DNA from: Planctomycetota bacterium
GTDB lineage: Bacteria > Planctomycetota > Phycisphaerae > Phycisphaerales > UBA5793
Length of the DNA: 64,000 nt
Direction: 5' to 3'
NCBI GenBank assembly: GCA_013112555.1
Contig: JABFGK010000001.1
Location: forward strand, 962,581 to 1,026,580
Position 1 is the first letter of the stretch. Every line of letters starts with the position of its first letter. The position numbers were made by a program, and so were the translations under genes. Below are positions 44,266 through 52,797 of this stretch, one piece after another. The notes under the pieces are model-generated. The model searched no databases and was not told where the DNA came from. It saw only the letters and a program-made list of their open reading frames with translations.

Positions 44266-45801
44266 ATGGAAAAAAAGCAAAGTGCCATCTGCGACGGATC
44301 GCTGCCAGCCGATCCCATGACGTTGGACCACGGTCGGGCTGCGTCGCTGCTGCTTGAGTACGTCGCCACCCCTGCCTTTCGAAGTGCCGAGGAGCATGAG
44401 AAGGTCGTGCAGGACAATCCGTTCCGGCGTCCGGTTCGGCCGGAGGACTTCGGTGAGATGGTCGACTTCAGCAGCCCGCTGACTGAGCACACAGCCTTTT
44501 CGCTGGGGGGCCTGCTGACCCAACGAGTCCTCATGAACATGAACGAGGCTGATCTCGTCTTTGTGCCTCCATCCCCGGAAGTTGCTGACGATGTCCGACG
44601 GGACGGGGAGGCGTTCTACTCGGCCCGAACGCGAATGCTGGGCACCCTGCTTCAGCCGTTTCTTGAACGCCACGTGTTCGGTTTTCTCCCGTCGCTGCAC
44701 GAATTCGATCCAAGCAGCATCAGTAACAAGGAAGGGCTCCGCCGCTACATACGTGACGTCGAAACCAGACTGACTTCCTCGGACTCAACGTATGCCCGGG
44801 TCATCAATGCCGTCAGCGATCGTGAGCAGGTTGCGCGACAATTCGTGATTCAAGTGATCGGGACTGAGGCCACGCGAGCGTCGGCCTTTCTCCGCTTACT
44901 GGCCGGCATCTACGGTCCGCCTCAACATGGCGTGGCTCGCTGGTTGCATCGCTACCCCGACAACAATCTGGTGTGCGAAGCGGTGACCGGAGATCGACGA
45001 TCTCGCCTGGCCATGAGCCTCGACCTGGTGCCCCATCCTCATGCGCACTGGCAGTTCTATCTGACCGGGGCTATGGGCGTGACAAACTGGCTGCACGGAG
45101 TCTGCCGTGATCATTCGAAACTCGCCGAGGCCATTGGCGCCATGCTGTATGCCGGCATGGACTTTCAGGCCACGCGCCGGCAGCATTCTGCCATGCTCTC
45201 CGATGTGTTCGGTGCAGAAAACACCGACACGACGCTGTTTGATGACGCGGTCGACAGAAGTCTCGAGGAAGAATGGGAAACGCTGGTCGATCCGCTGATC
45301 CAGCGCTTGGGTGATCGTTCTATCGCTGCGATCGCGCGGGGTTTCGAGACGTGTCGGGCGATTCATGCACTGGCCGCCTGCGACTTTGAGGCGCAGTTCA
45401 CCTGGGCAGACAGGAGTGATCAGTCCATCCGTTTTGCCAGGGGCTTCATGGACAAGATCAAGTCTGAACACATTGATGTGGATCTGGAGACGTTTATCGA
45501 GCCGAGGGAGATGTGCTCGACAACGCATGTCCATGACACCGACCGCCTGCTCGTTATTGAGAGCGGCACGATGGAGTTCTGGAACAGTTTCGGCCACTCG
45601 ATGCAATTCGATCCGGGCGATGTGATGTTCGTCCCCAGGCACCGGTTGCACGGGTCCACTGTCCTGTCCGAGAGTTGTACCTACCATCAGCCCATCGTCA
45701 CACCCGACGTAATGCGTACGATTCCGGGGTGGGAAGAATTGACGCCACCGGAGCGAACCTCGTCCTGCACGCGAACAACCGGCAACGTGAGTAGACCATA
45801 A
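44266..45801 (+). CDS. SznF-like HDO-cupin protein, HDO ligands apparently lost
   Basis: 511 residues (an upstream GTG at 44227 is possible). The layout matches my memory of SznF, the N-nitrosating enzyme of streptozotocin: an N-terminal domain (DNPFRRPVRPEDFG, NEADLVFVPP, FYSARTRMLG, FLERHVFGFL), a helical heme-oxygenase-like (HDO) domain at about 175-345, and a C-terminal cupin. Cupin ligands His421, His423 and His462 are present with the same spacing as SznF His407/409/448. By gapless comparison the SznF di-iron ligands are replaced (for example G297 for Glu281, A328 for His311, S332 for Asp315). Its stop overlaps the next start by one base. Predicted role: N-N bond-forming rearrangement of a hydroxylated guanidine. 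Confidence 0.8.
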   Translation: MEKKQSAICDGSLPADPMTLDHGRAASLLLEYVATPAFRSAEEHEKVVQDNPFRRPVRPEDFGEMVDFSSPLTEHTAFSLGGLLTQRVLMNMNEADLVFVPPSPEVADDVRRDGEAFYSARTRMLGTLLQPFLERHVFGFLPSLHEFDPSSISNKEGLRRYIRDVETRLTSSDSTYARVINAVSDREQVARQFVIQVIGTEATRASAFLRLLAGIYGPPQHGVARWLHRYPDNNLVCEAVTGDRRSRLAMSLDLVPHPHAHWQFYLTGAMGVTNWLHGVCRDHSKLAEAIGAMLYAGMDFQATRRQHSAMLSDVFGAENTDTTLFDDAVDRSLEEEWETLVDPLIQRLGDRSIAAIARGFETCRAIHALAACDFEAQFTWADRSDQSIRFARGFMDKIKSEHIDVDLETFIEPREMCSTTHVHDTDRLLVIESGTMEFWNSFGHSMQFDPGDVMFVPRHRLHGSTVLSESCTYHQPIVTPDVMRTIPGWEELTPPERTSSCTRTTGNVSRP

Positions 45802-46586
45802 TGAAACGTTCCCGGCCCGCCAACGAGGTGGAAGATCTGCACCAACTTCGCCGGCATCTCATGCTTGGCCCGAAGTTCGGGGAGAGTATTGACATTCCTG
45901 ACTGGCTGCCGGCCAGTTTCAGCGCCTATCGACAATCCGTGCTTGATGCAGATTACCCGTGCTACCTCGGTACCATGGCTGAGGCTCGCGGCGAGATGAT
46001 CTACAGCTATGTTGACGGGCCGCAACATGTACACCATGTCGCTGAGACCTTGACCGCGTTCACCGATGTCTCCGAAGCACATGTGGAGAATCGGCATGCC
46101 CTGGCCCTGTTCTTCCGCCCGGAGCCTGACGAACAGACGCACGAGTATTACGAGCGGGCCTTCTGGACGCACCTCTCATACTTACGTGAACACGATCCAG
46201 CCCCGTGGCCGGCCGACATCCCGGAGGATCCGGAACACCACTTGTGGGAGTTCTGTTTTAACGGCGTTCCCATGTTTATATTCTCCGCTTCACCATCTTA
46301 CAAAAAGCGACGCAGTCGGAATCTTGGCCCATCGCTCATTCTCCTGTTTCAGCCGCGAAGCGTGTTTGAAGGCATCGAAGGCGACACCCGGTCCGGCAGG
46401 GCGACACGATCGCGAATCCGCAGCGCGCTGGAACGCTGGAATCTCATGAAACCGCACCCGAGCCTCAACGCCTACGGAGATCCAACCAACCGGGAATGGC
46501 GGCAGTACTTCCTGCCGGACACGAATGATGACGTCAAGGGCACGTGCCCACTGCATGCGCTGCTACGCCGGGGCCCCAGACCGTGA
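45801..46586 (+). CDS. YqcI/YcgG-family protein, probable heme-dependent N-oxygenase
   Basis: 261 residues. The family signature is clear: YPCYLGTMAEARGEMIYSYVDG, ALALFFRPEPD, YERAFWTHLSYLREHDPAPWPADIPEDPEH.LWEFCFNGVPMF (in parts), RRSRNLGPSLILLFQPRSVFEGI.GDTRSGR and HPSLNAYGDPTNREWRQYFLP. From memory, characterised members (GntA of guanitoxin, and relatives acting on arginine such as DcsA/AglA) are heme proteins that hydroxylate guanidine or amine nitrogens. It lies between the SznF-like gene (1-base overlap) and the NRPS (3-base gap). I infer it supplies the hydroxylated substrate for the cupin. Confidence 0.85.
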   Translation: MKRSRPANEVEDLHQLRRHLMLGPKFGESIDIPDWLPASFSAYRQSVLDADYPCYLGTMAEARGEMIYSYVDGPQHVHHVAETLTAFTDVSEAHVENRHALALFFRPEPDEQTHEYYERAFWTHLSYLREHDPAPWPADIPEDPEHHLWEFCFNGVPMFIFSASPSYKKRRSRNLGPSLILLFQPRSVFEGIEGDTRSGRATRSRIRSALERWNLMKPHPSLNAYGDPTNREWRQYFLPDTNDDVKGTCPLHALLRRGPRP

Positions 46587-46589
46587 GCC

Positions 46590-49500
46590 GTGCTCCGCGC
46601 TGCGGGCAACCAATCCCGCGCCGCCGTGCTGCTGGGTGAGGGCTCGCTGCTCATCCACTGTGCTGAAGTCTGCCAGACCAACGGGATGGCCGTGAGAGCC
46701 GTCTTTTCGTCTGATCCTGCTGTCCGCTCCTGGGCCATGGGACACTCGATCATCGTGCATGATCCGTGTGACACGTCAGCGATGGATCATGCGCTGACGA
46801 ATCAACCGATCAACTACCTGATTAAGATAGCCCATCGCGGCGCACTCCCGACGTCACTGATGTCACAGACCGGGATGATGACGATCGTGGCGTGTGATGC
46901 TCCGCACCCACTCTCAGAGACTGATCCGCCGCAAGCACCGAGCCGAGCCATTCGCGCCGGTGCCACCCGCCACGGCGTCTGCTGGCACACTGAGCCCAGC
47001 GTGAGCCCATCATCATCAACAGACCCGATCCTCCTCGCTCGATCCGTCTTTGATATCAGTAAAGACGACACAGCCTTCACACTCAACGGCAAGTGCTTTG
47101 ATGAACTCGTGAGGTTGTTTGAAGAGTTGCTGCCATCACTTGCCAACGGCAAACAGATGGAGGCACGGGCGGATGACGAGCCGGCTGCAGACACGTGTGG
47201 ATCAAACACCATCCGATCACCTCTCTTGTCATTCGACACGTCAGGCGAGCATGTCTGTGCCCAGGTCCGTTCACTTGATTTCGGATCATCGTTCAATCCA
47301 ATTGGTTGGCCGACCATTGAGGTGAATGGCGTTGTCATCAAAGTCGGCTGCGCCGAACTGCTGGACTCGACTTCGTCACACGAACCGGGGACCATTGTCA
47401 GTTCGACGGATGAAGAAATCGAGGTGGCAACCACGACTGGTGTGGCTCGACTCTCTGACGTGCGATCGGCTGATGGCAGGCGACTCGCTTCACTTCAATC
47501 GGCCCTCGATGGACCTCAACGTGCCGATCCGCCCAGCATTTCAGTGGCGGCGGATAGGCAAGCGCGGATTGAATCACTCTACGAGCGCACGCAGGAGCAT
47601 CAGGCGTATTGGAGTCAGCGTCTGGCGGCTCTGCAGCCAATCCACCACCCATACGCGCACAGGACAACAGGTGTGATGGGCGACGGCTGCACATCGGAGC
47701 ATGAATCGCTTGATGTGTCGCTCAGCCTGCCGACAGGTACACCGGCTAACGAGTCTGCACACCGGATCATCGCCGGCCTGATGGTCTACCTGGCCCGTAT
47801 TAACGATGTCGATGAACTTGACATTGGTTGGTCAGACTCAGTGCTGCGAACTCAACTCGATAGTCTCGAGCAATATGCAGCCACGACTGTCCCGTTGCGC
47901 ATCACGATCGACTCGAAGTCAACATTCAGTGCAGCCTGCGAGTCAATCAGCAATGCGATGGCATGCTGCGAGCAGCACTTCACATTCAACCTCGACCTGG
48001 CAGTCCGACTCGTGGAGTCCGGACAGGCGACGGCGGGGCTGGGACCCAATGGGACATTGCCCGTCATCGTACAGAGCATTGATGAAGGCCGTGTTGATGC
48101 GAGGCTGGAAGCGGACGTGCCCCTGGTCCTCCGGGTGGACCGCAGTCGTTGCACCGTATGCGTGAAGTACCTGCCTTCGCTGATCCATGCGGACGATGCG
48201 TGTCGGATTCGAGAACAAGTGTCAATCTTCTTGAATTCAGCGCTGTCCGATCCCGAGCAGCACGTGACAGATCTGCCGCTGTTATGTGATGAAGAGCGGA
48301 CACAGATTCTCATTGACTTCAATCAGACGGCACACGACCTGCCCTATGAACGGTGCCTGCACGCATTTGTTGAGGATCAGGTCGAGCGGTCGCCGGACCG
48401 TGTGGCCGTTGAGTTCGAGGGTGAGACACTGACGTACCGCGAACTGAACGAGCGTTCCAATCGCCTGGCGCACTCGCTCATTGAAGCAGGTGTCGTGCCG
48501 GACATGATCGTCGGCATCTGTGTCGAACGCTCTCTGGAGCAACCAATCGCGTTGCTTGGCGTGCTGAAGGCTGGCGGGGCCTATGTTCCGCTGGACCCGA
48601 CCTATCCACCTGAGCGGCTTCGGTATATGCTCGAAGATGCACACGTGCCGATTGTGGTGGCACAAGCGCGACATGCCGGGCAACTGCCGTCCGAACTCGA
48701 GCGCATACTCATCGATGATGAGTGGACGGCGCGCGTGGCACGCGACTCGACCGAGAACCCTGTCACGAGTGTGCATGCTGGGAACCTGTGCTATGTCATT
48801 CACACATCGGGCTCGACAGGCCGGCCCAAGGCAACCGGCACGGATCACCGTGCGATCTCTAATAATCTGCTGTGGATGCAGCACTACTGGCCACTCGATG
48901 AGTCTGACCGATTGCTGCACAAAACGTCATTCAGTTTCGATGTGTCACTCAAAGAACTGATCTGGCCGCTGATGGCCGGCGCGCGGCTGGTGATTGCCAG
49001 ACCCGATGGCCATCGAGATCCGACCTATCTCGTTCAGAAAATGACCGAATCCGGGATCACGGTGACCCACTTCGTCCCAACGATGCTGCACTTCATTCTC
49101 AATGAGCCGGGCATCGAGTTGTGCACGAGCCTGCGCATCGTCATGTGTGGGGCCGAAGCGCTGTCACATGAGTTGCGGCGGCGCTTCAACGAAATGCTTG
49201 ATGCCCAGTTGCTTCACCTGTATGGGCCGACGGAAGCCGCCATTGCCGTCACCGGTTGGGTGCTGACTCCTGATGATCCGGAAGGCCGGGTCCCGCTGGG
49301 GCCGGCCATGTCCAATGTCCGGATTCATGTTCTCGACTCGCATCTGTCTCCCGTTCCGATCGGGGTGCCGGGAGAACTTCACATTGGTGGCGTGGCGCTG
49401 GCGCGCGGATACCTGAACCGCCCGGAGGAAACCGCCTCGAAGTTCATACCCGATCCGTTCTCGGATGACCCGGAACAGCGGCTCTACAAGACAGGCGATC

Positions 49501-50954
49501 TAGCCCGCTACCTGCCCGACGGCAATCTGCTCTTCGTCGGCCGGAAGGATCACCAGGTCAAGGTGCGCGGCTTCCGCATCGAATTGGGCGAGATCGAGTC
49601 CATCCTCGGACAGCATCCGTCAGTGAAGCAGGCCGCGGTCGTCGCACGTCAGGTGGGCCCGGCCGATGCAAGACTGATCGGATATGTACTTCCAACTGAT
49701 GCAGGCGCTCCGACCATCATGGATCTCCGAGATCACCTGAGCAAATCCCTGCCCGAGTTTATGATCCCGTCACGATTCTGCATGCTGGGCGCCTTCCCGT
49801 TAACACCCAGCGGTAAGATCGATCGAAATGCACTGCCGGATCCCGATCATCGTCGCGATGACGCTCTCAACGCCTTTGCCGAGCCCACTTCCACACTCGA
49901 AACAATGCTGGCCTCCGTCATGGCGGGAATCCTGGGCCTCGATCGAGTCAGTATCGATGATGGGTTTTTCGATCTCGGGGGAAATTCACTGCTGGCGGCA
50001 AAATACTTCGCCCGCATCGAGAAGGTGCTCCGTCATCGGGTACCGCTGGCCACCCTCTACCGCGCCCCGACCGTGCGCCAACTGGCCACCGTCATTGAGA
50101 AGATCCAGGAGGGGACTGCTCCATCATGGTCTCCGCTTGTGCCGTTGAAGGCGGGCGATGATGGGACGCCACTGATCTGCATCCATCCGGCTGGCGGCAA
50201 CCTGCTGTTTTTCCGTGAATTCGTCACGCACCTGTCGGCTCGACAGACCGTGTACGGCCTACAGGCGCAGGGGCTTGACGGCCGCACCCCGTGCCTCAGA
50301 TCCGTCGAGGAGATGGCCGAACTCTACCTCCGGGAAGTCAGGAGAATGCAGCCAAATGGACCATACTTCTTCGTCGGTGCCTCCTTTGGCGGGGTGGTCG
50401 GCTTCGATATGTGTCATCGCCTGTCAGCCATGGGAGAGCAGGTTGGCATGTTGGCGATGATCGACACATACGGGCCCGGCTACGAGATCTCGATGAGCTA
50501 CATGGTCAAGGAGAGTGTACGGCATCTGATCGGCCGTGTTCTTCAGAAGGCAGGGCTGGGACGGCGCACGCCGGCTGCAACGCCCGGTGCCCACGCCGAT
50601 CGGTCAGCACGATCCGGACAACCTCGCAGAAAACAGCGACGTCAGCTGCTGCCGTTCTATTTCCGCAAAGTTAATATGGCAAATCGCAAGGCCAACCAAC
50701 TCTATCGCCACACGCGCTGGGAAGGCAACATTGACCTGTATACCGCCGCAGAGCGCCCACCGGGCTTGTCATTCCCCGATGATCTGGGCTGGACGGATCT
50801 GGTCGGTGGCACACTGCGGATTCAGCAGATCTGCGGTGACCACCTCGGCATAGCATCCGGTCCAGGGGCTCGGTTAATCGCAACAGCCGTGCAAGCCAGA
50901 ATGAATGCCGCGCTCGGCCGGAATGGAGAGTCGGGTCAGTCATCGAGTGCGTAG
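46590..50954 (+). CDS. single-module NRPS: formyltransferase-like (degenerate) - partial C - A - PCP - TE
   Basis: 1454 residues, GTG start 3 bases after the previous stop. About 1-185 resembles a formyltransferase N-domain (AAVLLGEGSLLIHCAEV, HGVCWHTEP, DDTAFTLNGKCFDELV) but the catalytic INFHDGPLPRYAG-like loop is gone. About 209-305 is a formyltransferase C-domain; 325-575 is the C-terminal half of a condensation domain without HHxxxDG. The adenylation domain (590-1090) has TSGSTGRPKA, LYGPTEAA, YKTGDLARY and PSGKIDR. The carrier has DLGGNSLLA (Ser1133); the thioesterase has GASFGG (about Ser1265). By eye the specificity code is D-V-K-H-M-G-L-I-A, closest to serine-type pockets. Converges with a sulfotransferase gene. 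Confidence 0.92.
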   Translation: MLRAAGNQSRAAVLLGEGSLLIHCAEVCQTNGMAVRAVFSSDPAVRSWAMGHSIIVHDPCDTSAMDHALTNQPINYLIKIAHRGALPTSLMSQTGMMTIVACDAPHPLSETDPPQAPSRAIRAGATRHGVCWHTEPSVSPSSSTDPILLARSVFDISKDDTAFTLNGKCFDELVRLFEELLPSLANGKQMEARADDEPAADTCGSNTIRSPLLSFDTSGEHVCAQVRSLDFGSSFNPIGWPTIEVNGVVIKVGCAELLDSTSSHEPGTIVSSTDEEIEVATTTGVARLSDVRSADGRRLASLQSALDGPQRADPPSISVAADRQARIESLYERTQEHQAYWSQRLAALQPIHHPYAHRTTGVMGDGCTSEHESLDVSLSLPTGTPANESAHRIIAGLMVYLARINDVDELDIGWSDSVLRTQLDSLEQYAATTVPLRITIDSKSTFSAACESISNAMACCEQHFTFNLDLAVRLVESGQATAGLGPNGTLPVIVQSIDEGRVDARLEADVPLVLRVDRSRCTVCVKYLPSLIHADDACRIREQVSIFLNSALSDPEQHVTDLPLLCDEERTQILIDFNQTAHDLPYERCLHAFVEDQVERSPDRVAVEFEGETLTYRELNERSNRLAHSLIEAGVVPDMIVGICVERSLEQPIALLGVLKAGGAYVPLDPTYPPERLRYMLEDAHVPIVVAQARHAGQLPSELERILIDDEWTARVARDSTENPVTSVHAGNLCYVIHTSGSTGRPKATGTDHRAISNNLLWMQHYWPLDESDRLLHKTSFSFDVSLKELIWPLMAGARLVIARPDGHRDPTYLVQKMTESGITVTHFVPTMLHFILNEPGIELCTSLRIVMCGAEALSHELRRRFNEMLDAQLLHLYGPTEAAIAVTGWVLTPDDPEGRVPLGPAMSNVRIHVLDSHLSPVPIGVPGELHIGGVALARGYLNRPEETASKFIPDPFSDDPEQRLYKTGDLARYLPDGNLLFVGRKDHQVKVRGFRIELGEIESILGQHPSVKQAAVVARQVGPADARLIGYVLPTDAGAPTIMDLRDHLSKSLPEFMIPSRFCMLGAFPLTPSGKIDRNALPDPDHRRDDALNAFAEPTSTLETMLASVMAGILGLDRVSIDDGFFDLGGNSLLAAKYFARIEKVLRHRVPLATLYRAPTVRQLATVIEKIQEGTAPSWSPLVPLKAGDDGTPLICIHPAGGNLLFFREFVTHLSARQTVYGLQAQGLDGRTPCLRSVEEMAELYLREVRRMQPNGPYFFVGASFGGVVGFDMCHRLSAMGEQVGMLAMIDTYGPGYEISMSYMVKESVRHLIGRVLQKAGLGRRTPAATPGAHADRSARSGQPRRKQRRQLLPFYFRKVNMANRKANQLYRHTRWEGNIDLYTAAERPPGLSFPDDLGWTDLVGGTLRIQQICGDHLGIASGPGARLIATAVQARMNAALGRNGESGQSSSA

Positions 50955-51805
50955 CCGAGGCGCGCCAGTGTCGGGCGCATGATCGGCATGATCCTGCTGA
51001 TAATGTCCGGCGTCAGGCGCTCACGCCACGCGCCGACCGAATCGGCATGCACCTCACGTTCAAGGTGTGTTGTGAGTCGGTTGGTCATCCTGATTCCAGC
51101 ACGATCGAGCAGGGTCTGGTACTGAGCAATGGGATCGTCGGCTACATCCTCGTAGCGCCAGAACACGATGCGATCCGGCTCAATCGACTCGAAGTCTTTC
51201 AGAGCTGTCTCCACCGCCATCACCCACTGCCAGGCGATGAGTTCTTCGAGCGTCAGCCGCTGCCGGTCCTGCTCCATGCCCGGATAGACAAGCCCCCAGC
51301 GAGCGATGCGCGGGGCCAGCCCGAATCTGGGGGCCATCCAGTCACGCGCAAACCAGGGGATGAATAAGGGCCACTGCCAGAACGGAGTCAGATAGAGCCG
51401 ACGGCGAACGCGCCTCATGCCGCGCTGCCGATTCCAGAACGGAAGCGTTGAACTCACAACGTCTCGGCCGTCACGGACCATGTGGATGAATAACGACTCA
51501 GGGAAGACTGCGTTGACAAACGGAACACGTAAACAGTTACTTGGGGTCTTTTCCATGATTCTACGATTGCCATGCGCGTGCTGGTAGGCATGGAATCGTC
51601 GGCGAATCCGGCGAACAATCCGGGGCGTGGCCATGTCAGCCGTGCGACGGTCGTGGGTCGCTCTCAAATCGCCCGTCATCCAGATCATCCGCAGTTCGGA
51701 CCATGTCACGATCTGGTCATCGAGACAGGCAAAGCAGCGCGCCGTCATGGTCGTGCCTGAGCGGGCGTTGGCAATCAGAATGATCGGCGGCTTGAAATCG
51801 TCCAT
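50936..51805 (-). CDS. sulfotransferase family protein (1 of 3)
   Basis: About 289 residues from MDDFKPPI at 51805 (frame open to 51859). The PAPS 5'-phosphosulfate loop is ILIANARSGTTMTARCF near the N-terminus, EKTPSNCLRV follows, and the 3'-phosphate loop is HMVRDGRDVVSS. Its 3' end overlaps the NRPS end by 19 bases on the other strand, and its start is 56 bases from the next, divergent sulfotransferase. The substrate may be the NRPS product or a surface glycan. Confidence 0.88.
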   Translation of the reverse strand: MDDFKPPIILIANARSGTTMTARCFACLDDQIVTWSELRMIWMTGDLRATHDRRTADMATPRIVRRIRRRFHAYQHAHGNRRIMEKTPSNCLRVPFVNAVFPESLFIHMVRDGRDVVSSTLPFWNRQRGMRRVRRRLYLTPFWQWPLFIPWFARDWMAPRFGLAPRIARWGLVYPGMEQDRQRLTLEELIAWQWVMAVETALKDFESIEPDRIVFWRYEDVADDPIAQYQTLLDRAGIRMTNRLTTHLEREVHADSVGAWRERLTPDIISRIMPIMRPTLARLGYALDD

Positions 51806-51861
51806 TGGTCTGCCATCATGGTACGCCGGACAGTCACTCGACCGGCAGAGAGCGATCACGA

Positions 51862-52797
51862 ATGACTCGACCGACTTTTTTTATCGCGGGCGCGCCGAAG
51901 TGCGGGACGACATCACTCTATCAATACCTGTCAAATCATCCTGAAATCTTCCTGCCGCCTCTGGACATGGAGCCGAACTATTTTATCCGTGACACGGAGA
52001 TGGCCACCCGTTTCACAAAGCAGACTGAGGAAGAGTATTTGGCCTTGTTCAGTGAAGCCGGGTCCGTTCGGCACATCGGTGAACGGTCCGTCTCGTATAT
52101 CTACTCATCTGAAGCCGCTCGTCGAATCCTGGCATTTCAACCGGACGCCAAAGTCCTCATCATGCTGCGCAACCCAGCCGATCAGATACGATCGCTCCAC
52201 TGGAACTGTGTGCGCTCTTTGAACGAAGATGTTACTGATCTGGCCGACGCCCTTGAGGCCGAATCCGAGCGGAGAGAAGGCAGACGACTTCCAGCGACCG
52301 CCGCCCGGCCCCACATCCTGCAGTATCGCCAGGCAGCGTCTTGTGCCGGACCACTCGAAGCATGGCTCAATATCCTGGGCCGTGATCGAATCCACGTGAT
52401 AGTCTTTGATGAGTTTGCCCAGGACACGGCTCTGGTCCATCGCCAGGTCCTGGAGTTCCTTGGTGTTGATCACACTGTCGCCGTGGATCACCAGATACAC
52501 AATCGTGGTGAACCGGCAGGCGGCATCGGCCTGCGCCGATTCCTCGTTCGACATCCTGCCATCCGCGCGTCGTTGCGAGCCCTGGTACCGGGCAAGGCTC
52601 GCGCCGGTATCGCCGAGCGCCTCGGGAGAATGACCACGCAGTCCCGCCCTCCCATGTCCGACGACCTGCGCCGCCAACTCCTGACCGAGTTTGAGCCACA
52701 GGTGGAAAAACTCGAATCCCTGCTTGGCAAAAACCTCTCTGCCTGGAAGCCTGCCTCGCTCCCACCACATCCATCCGTATCGAGTGGCCCGTCATGA
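51862..52797 (+). CDS. sulfotransferase family protein (2 of 3)
   Basis: 311 residues from MTRPTFFIAGAPKCGTTSLYQYL at 51862 (frame open to 51805). The 5' loop APKCGTTSL, followed by HPEIFLPPLDMEPNYF, is the style of heparan-type N-deacetylase/sulfotransferases. The 3' loop is IMLRNPADQIRSLHW. The next gene starts inside its stop (ATGA), so the two are co-translated. Confidence 0.9.
   Translation: MTRPTFFIAGAPKCGTTSLYQYLSNHPEIFLPPLDMEPNYFIRDTEMATRFTKQTEEEYLALFSEAGSVRHIGERSVSYIYSSEAARRILAFQPDAKVLIMLRNPADQIRSLHWNCVRSLNEDVTDLADALEAESERREGRRLPATAARPHILQYRQAASCAGPLEAWLNILGRDRIHVIVFDEFAQDTALVHRQVLEFLGVDHTVAVDHQIHNRGEPAGGIGLRRFLVRHPAIRASLRALVPGKARAGIAERLGRMTTQSRPPMSDDLRRQLLTEFEPQVEKLESLLGKNLSAWKPASLPPHPSVSSGPS

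Noticed and set aside
44224..44713. Minus-strand frames opposite the SznF-like gene
   Set aside because: No homology or ribosome sites; the plus strand encodes a clear multi-domain protein.
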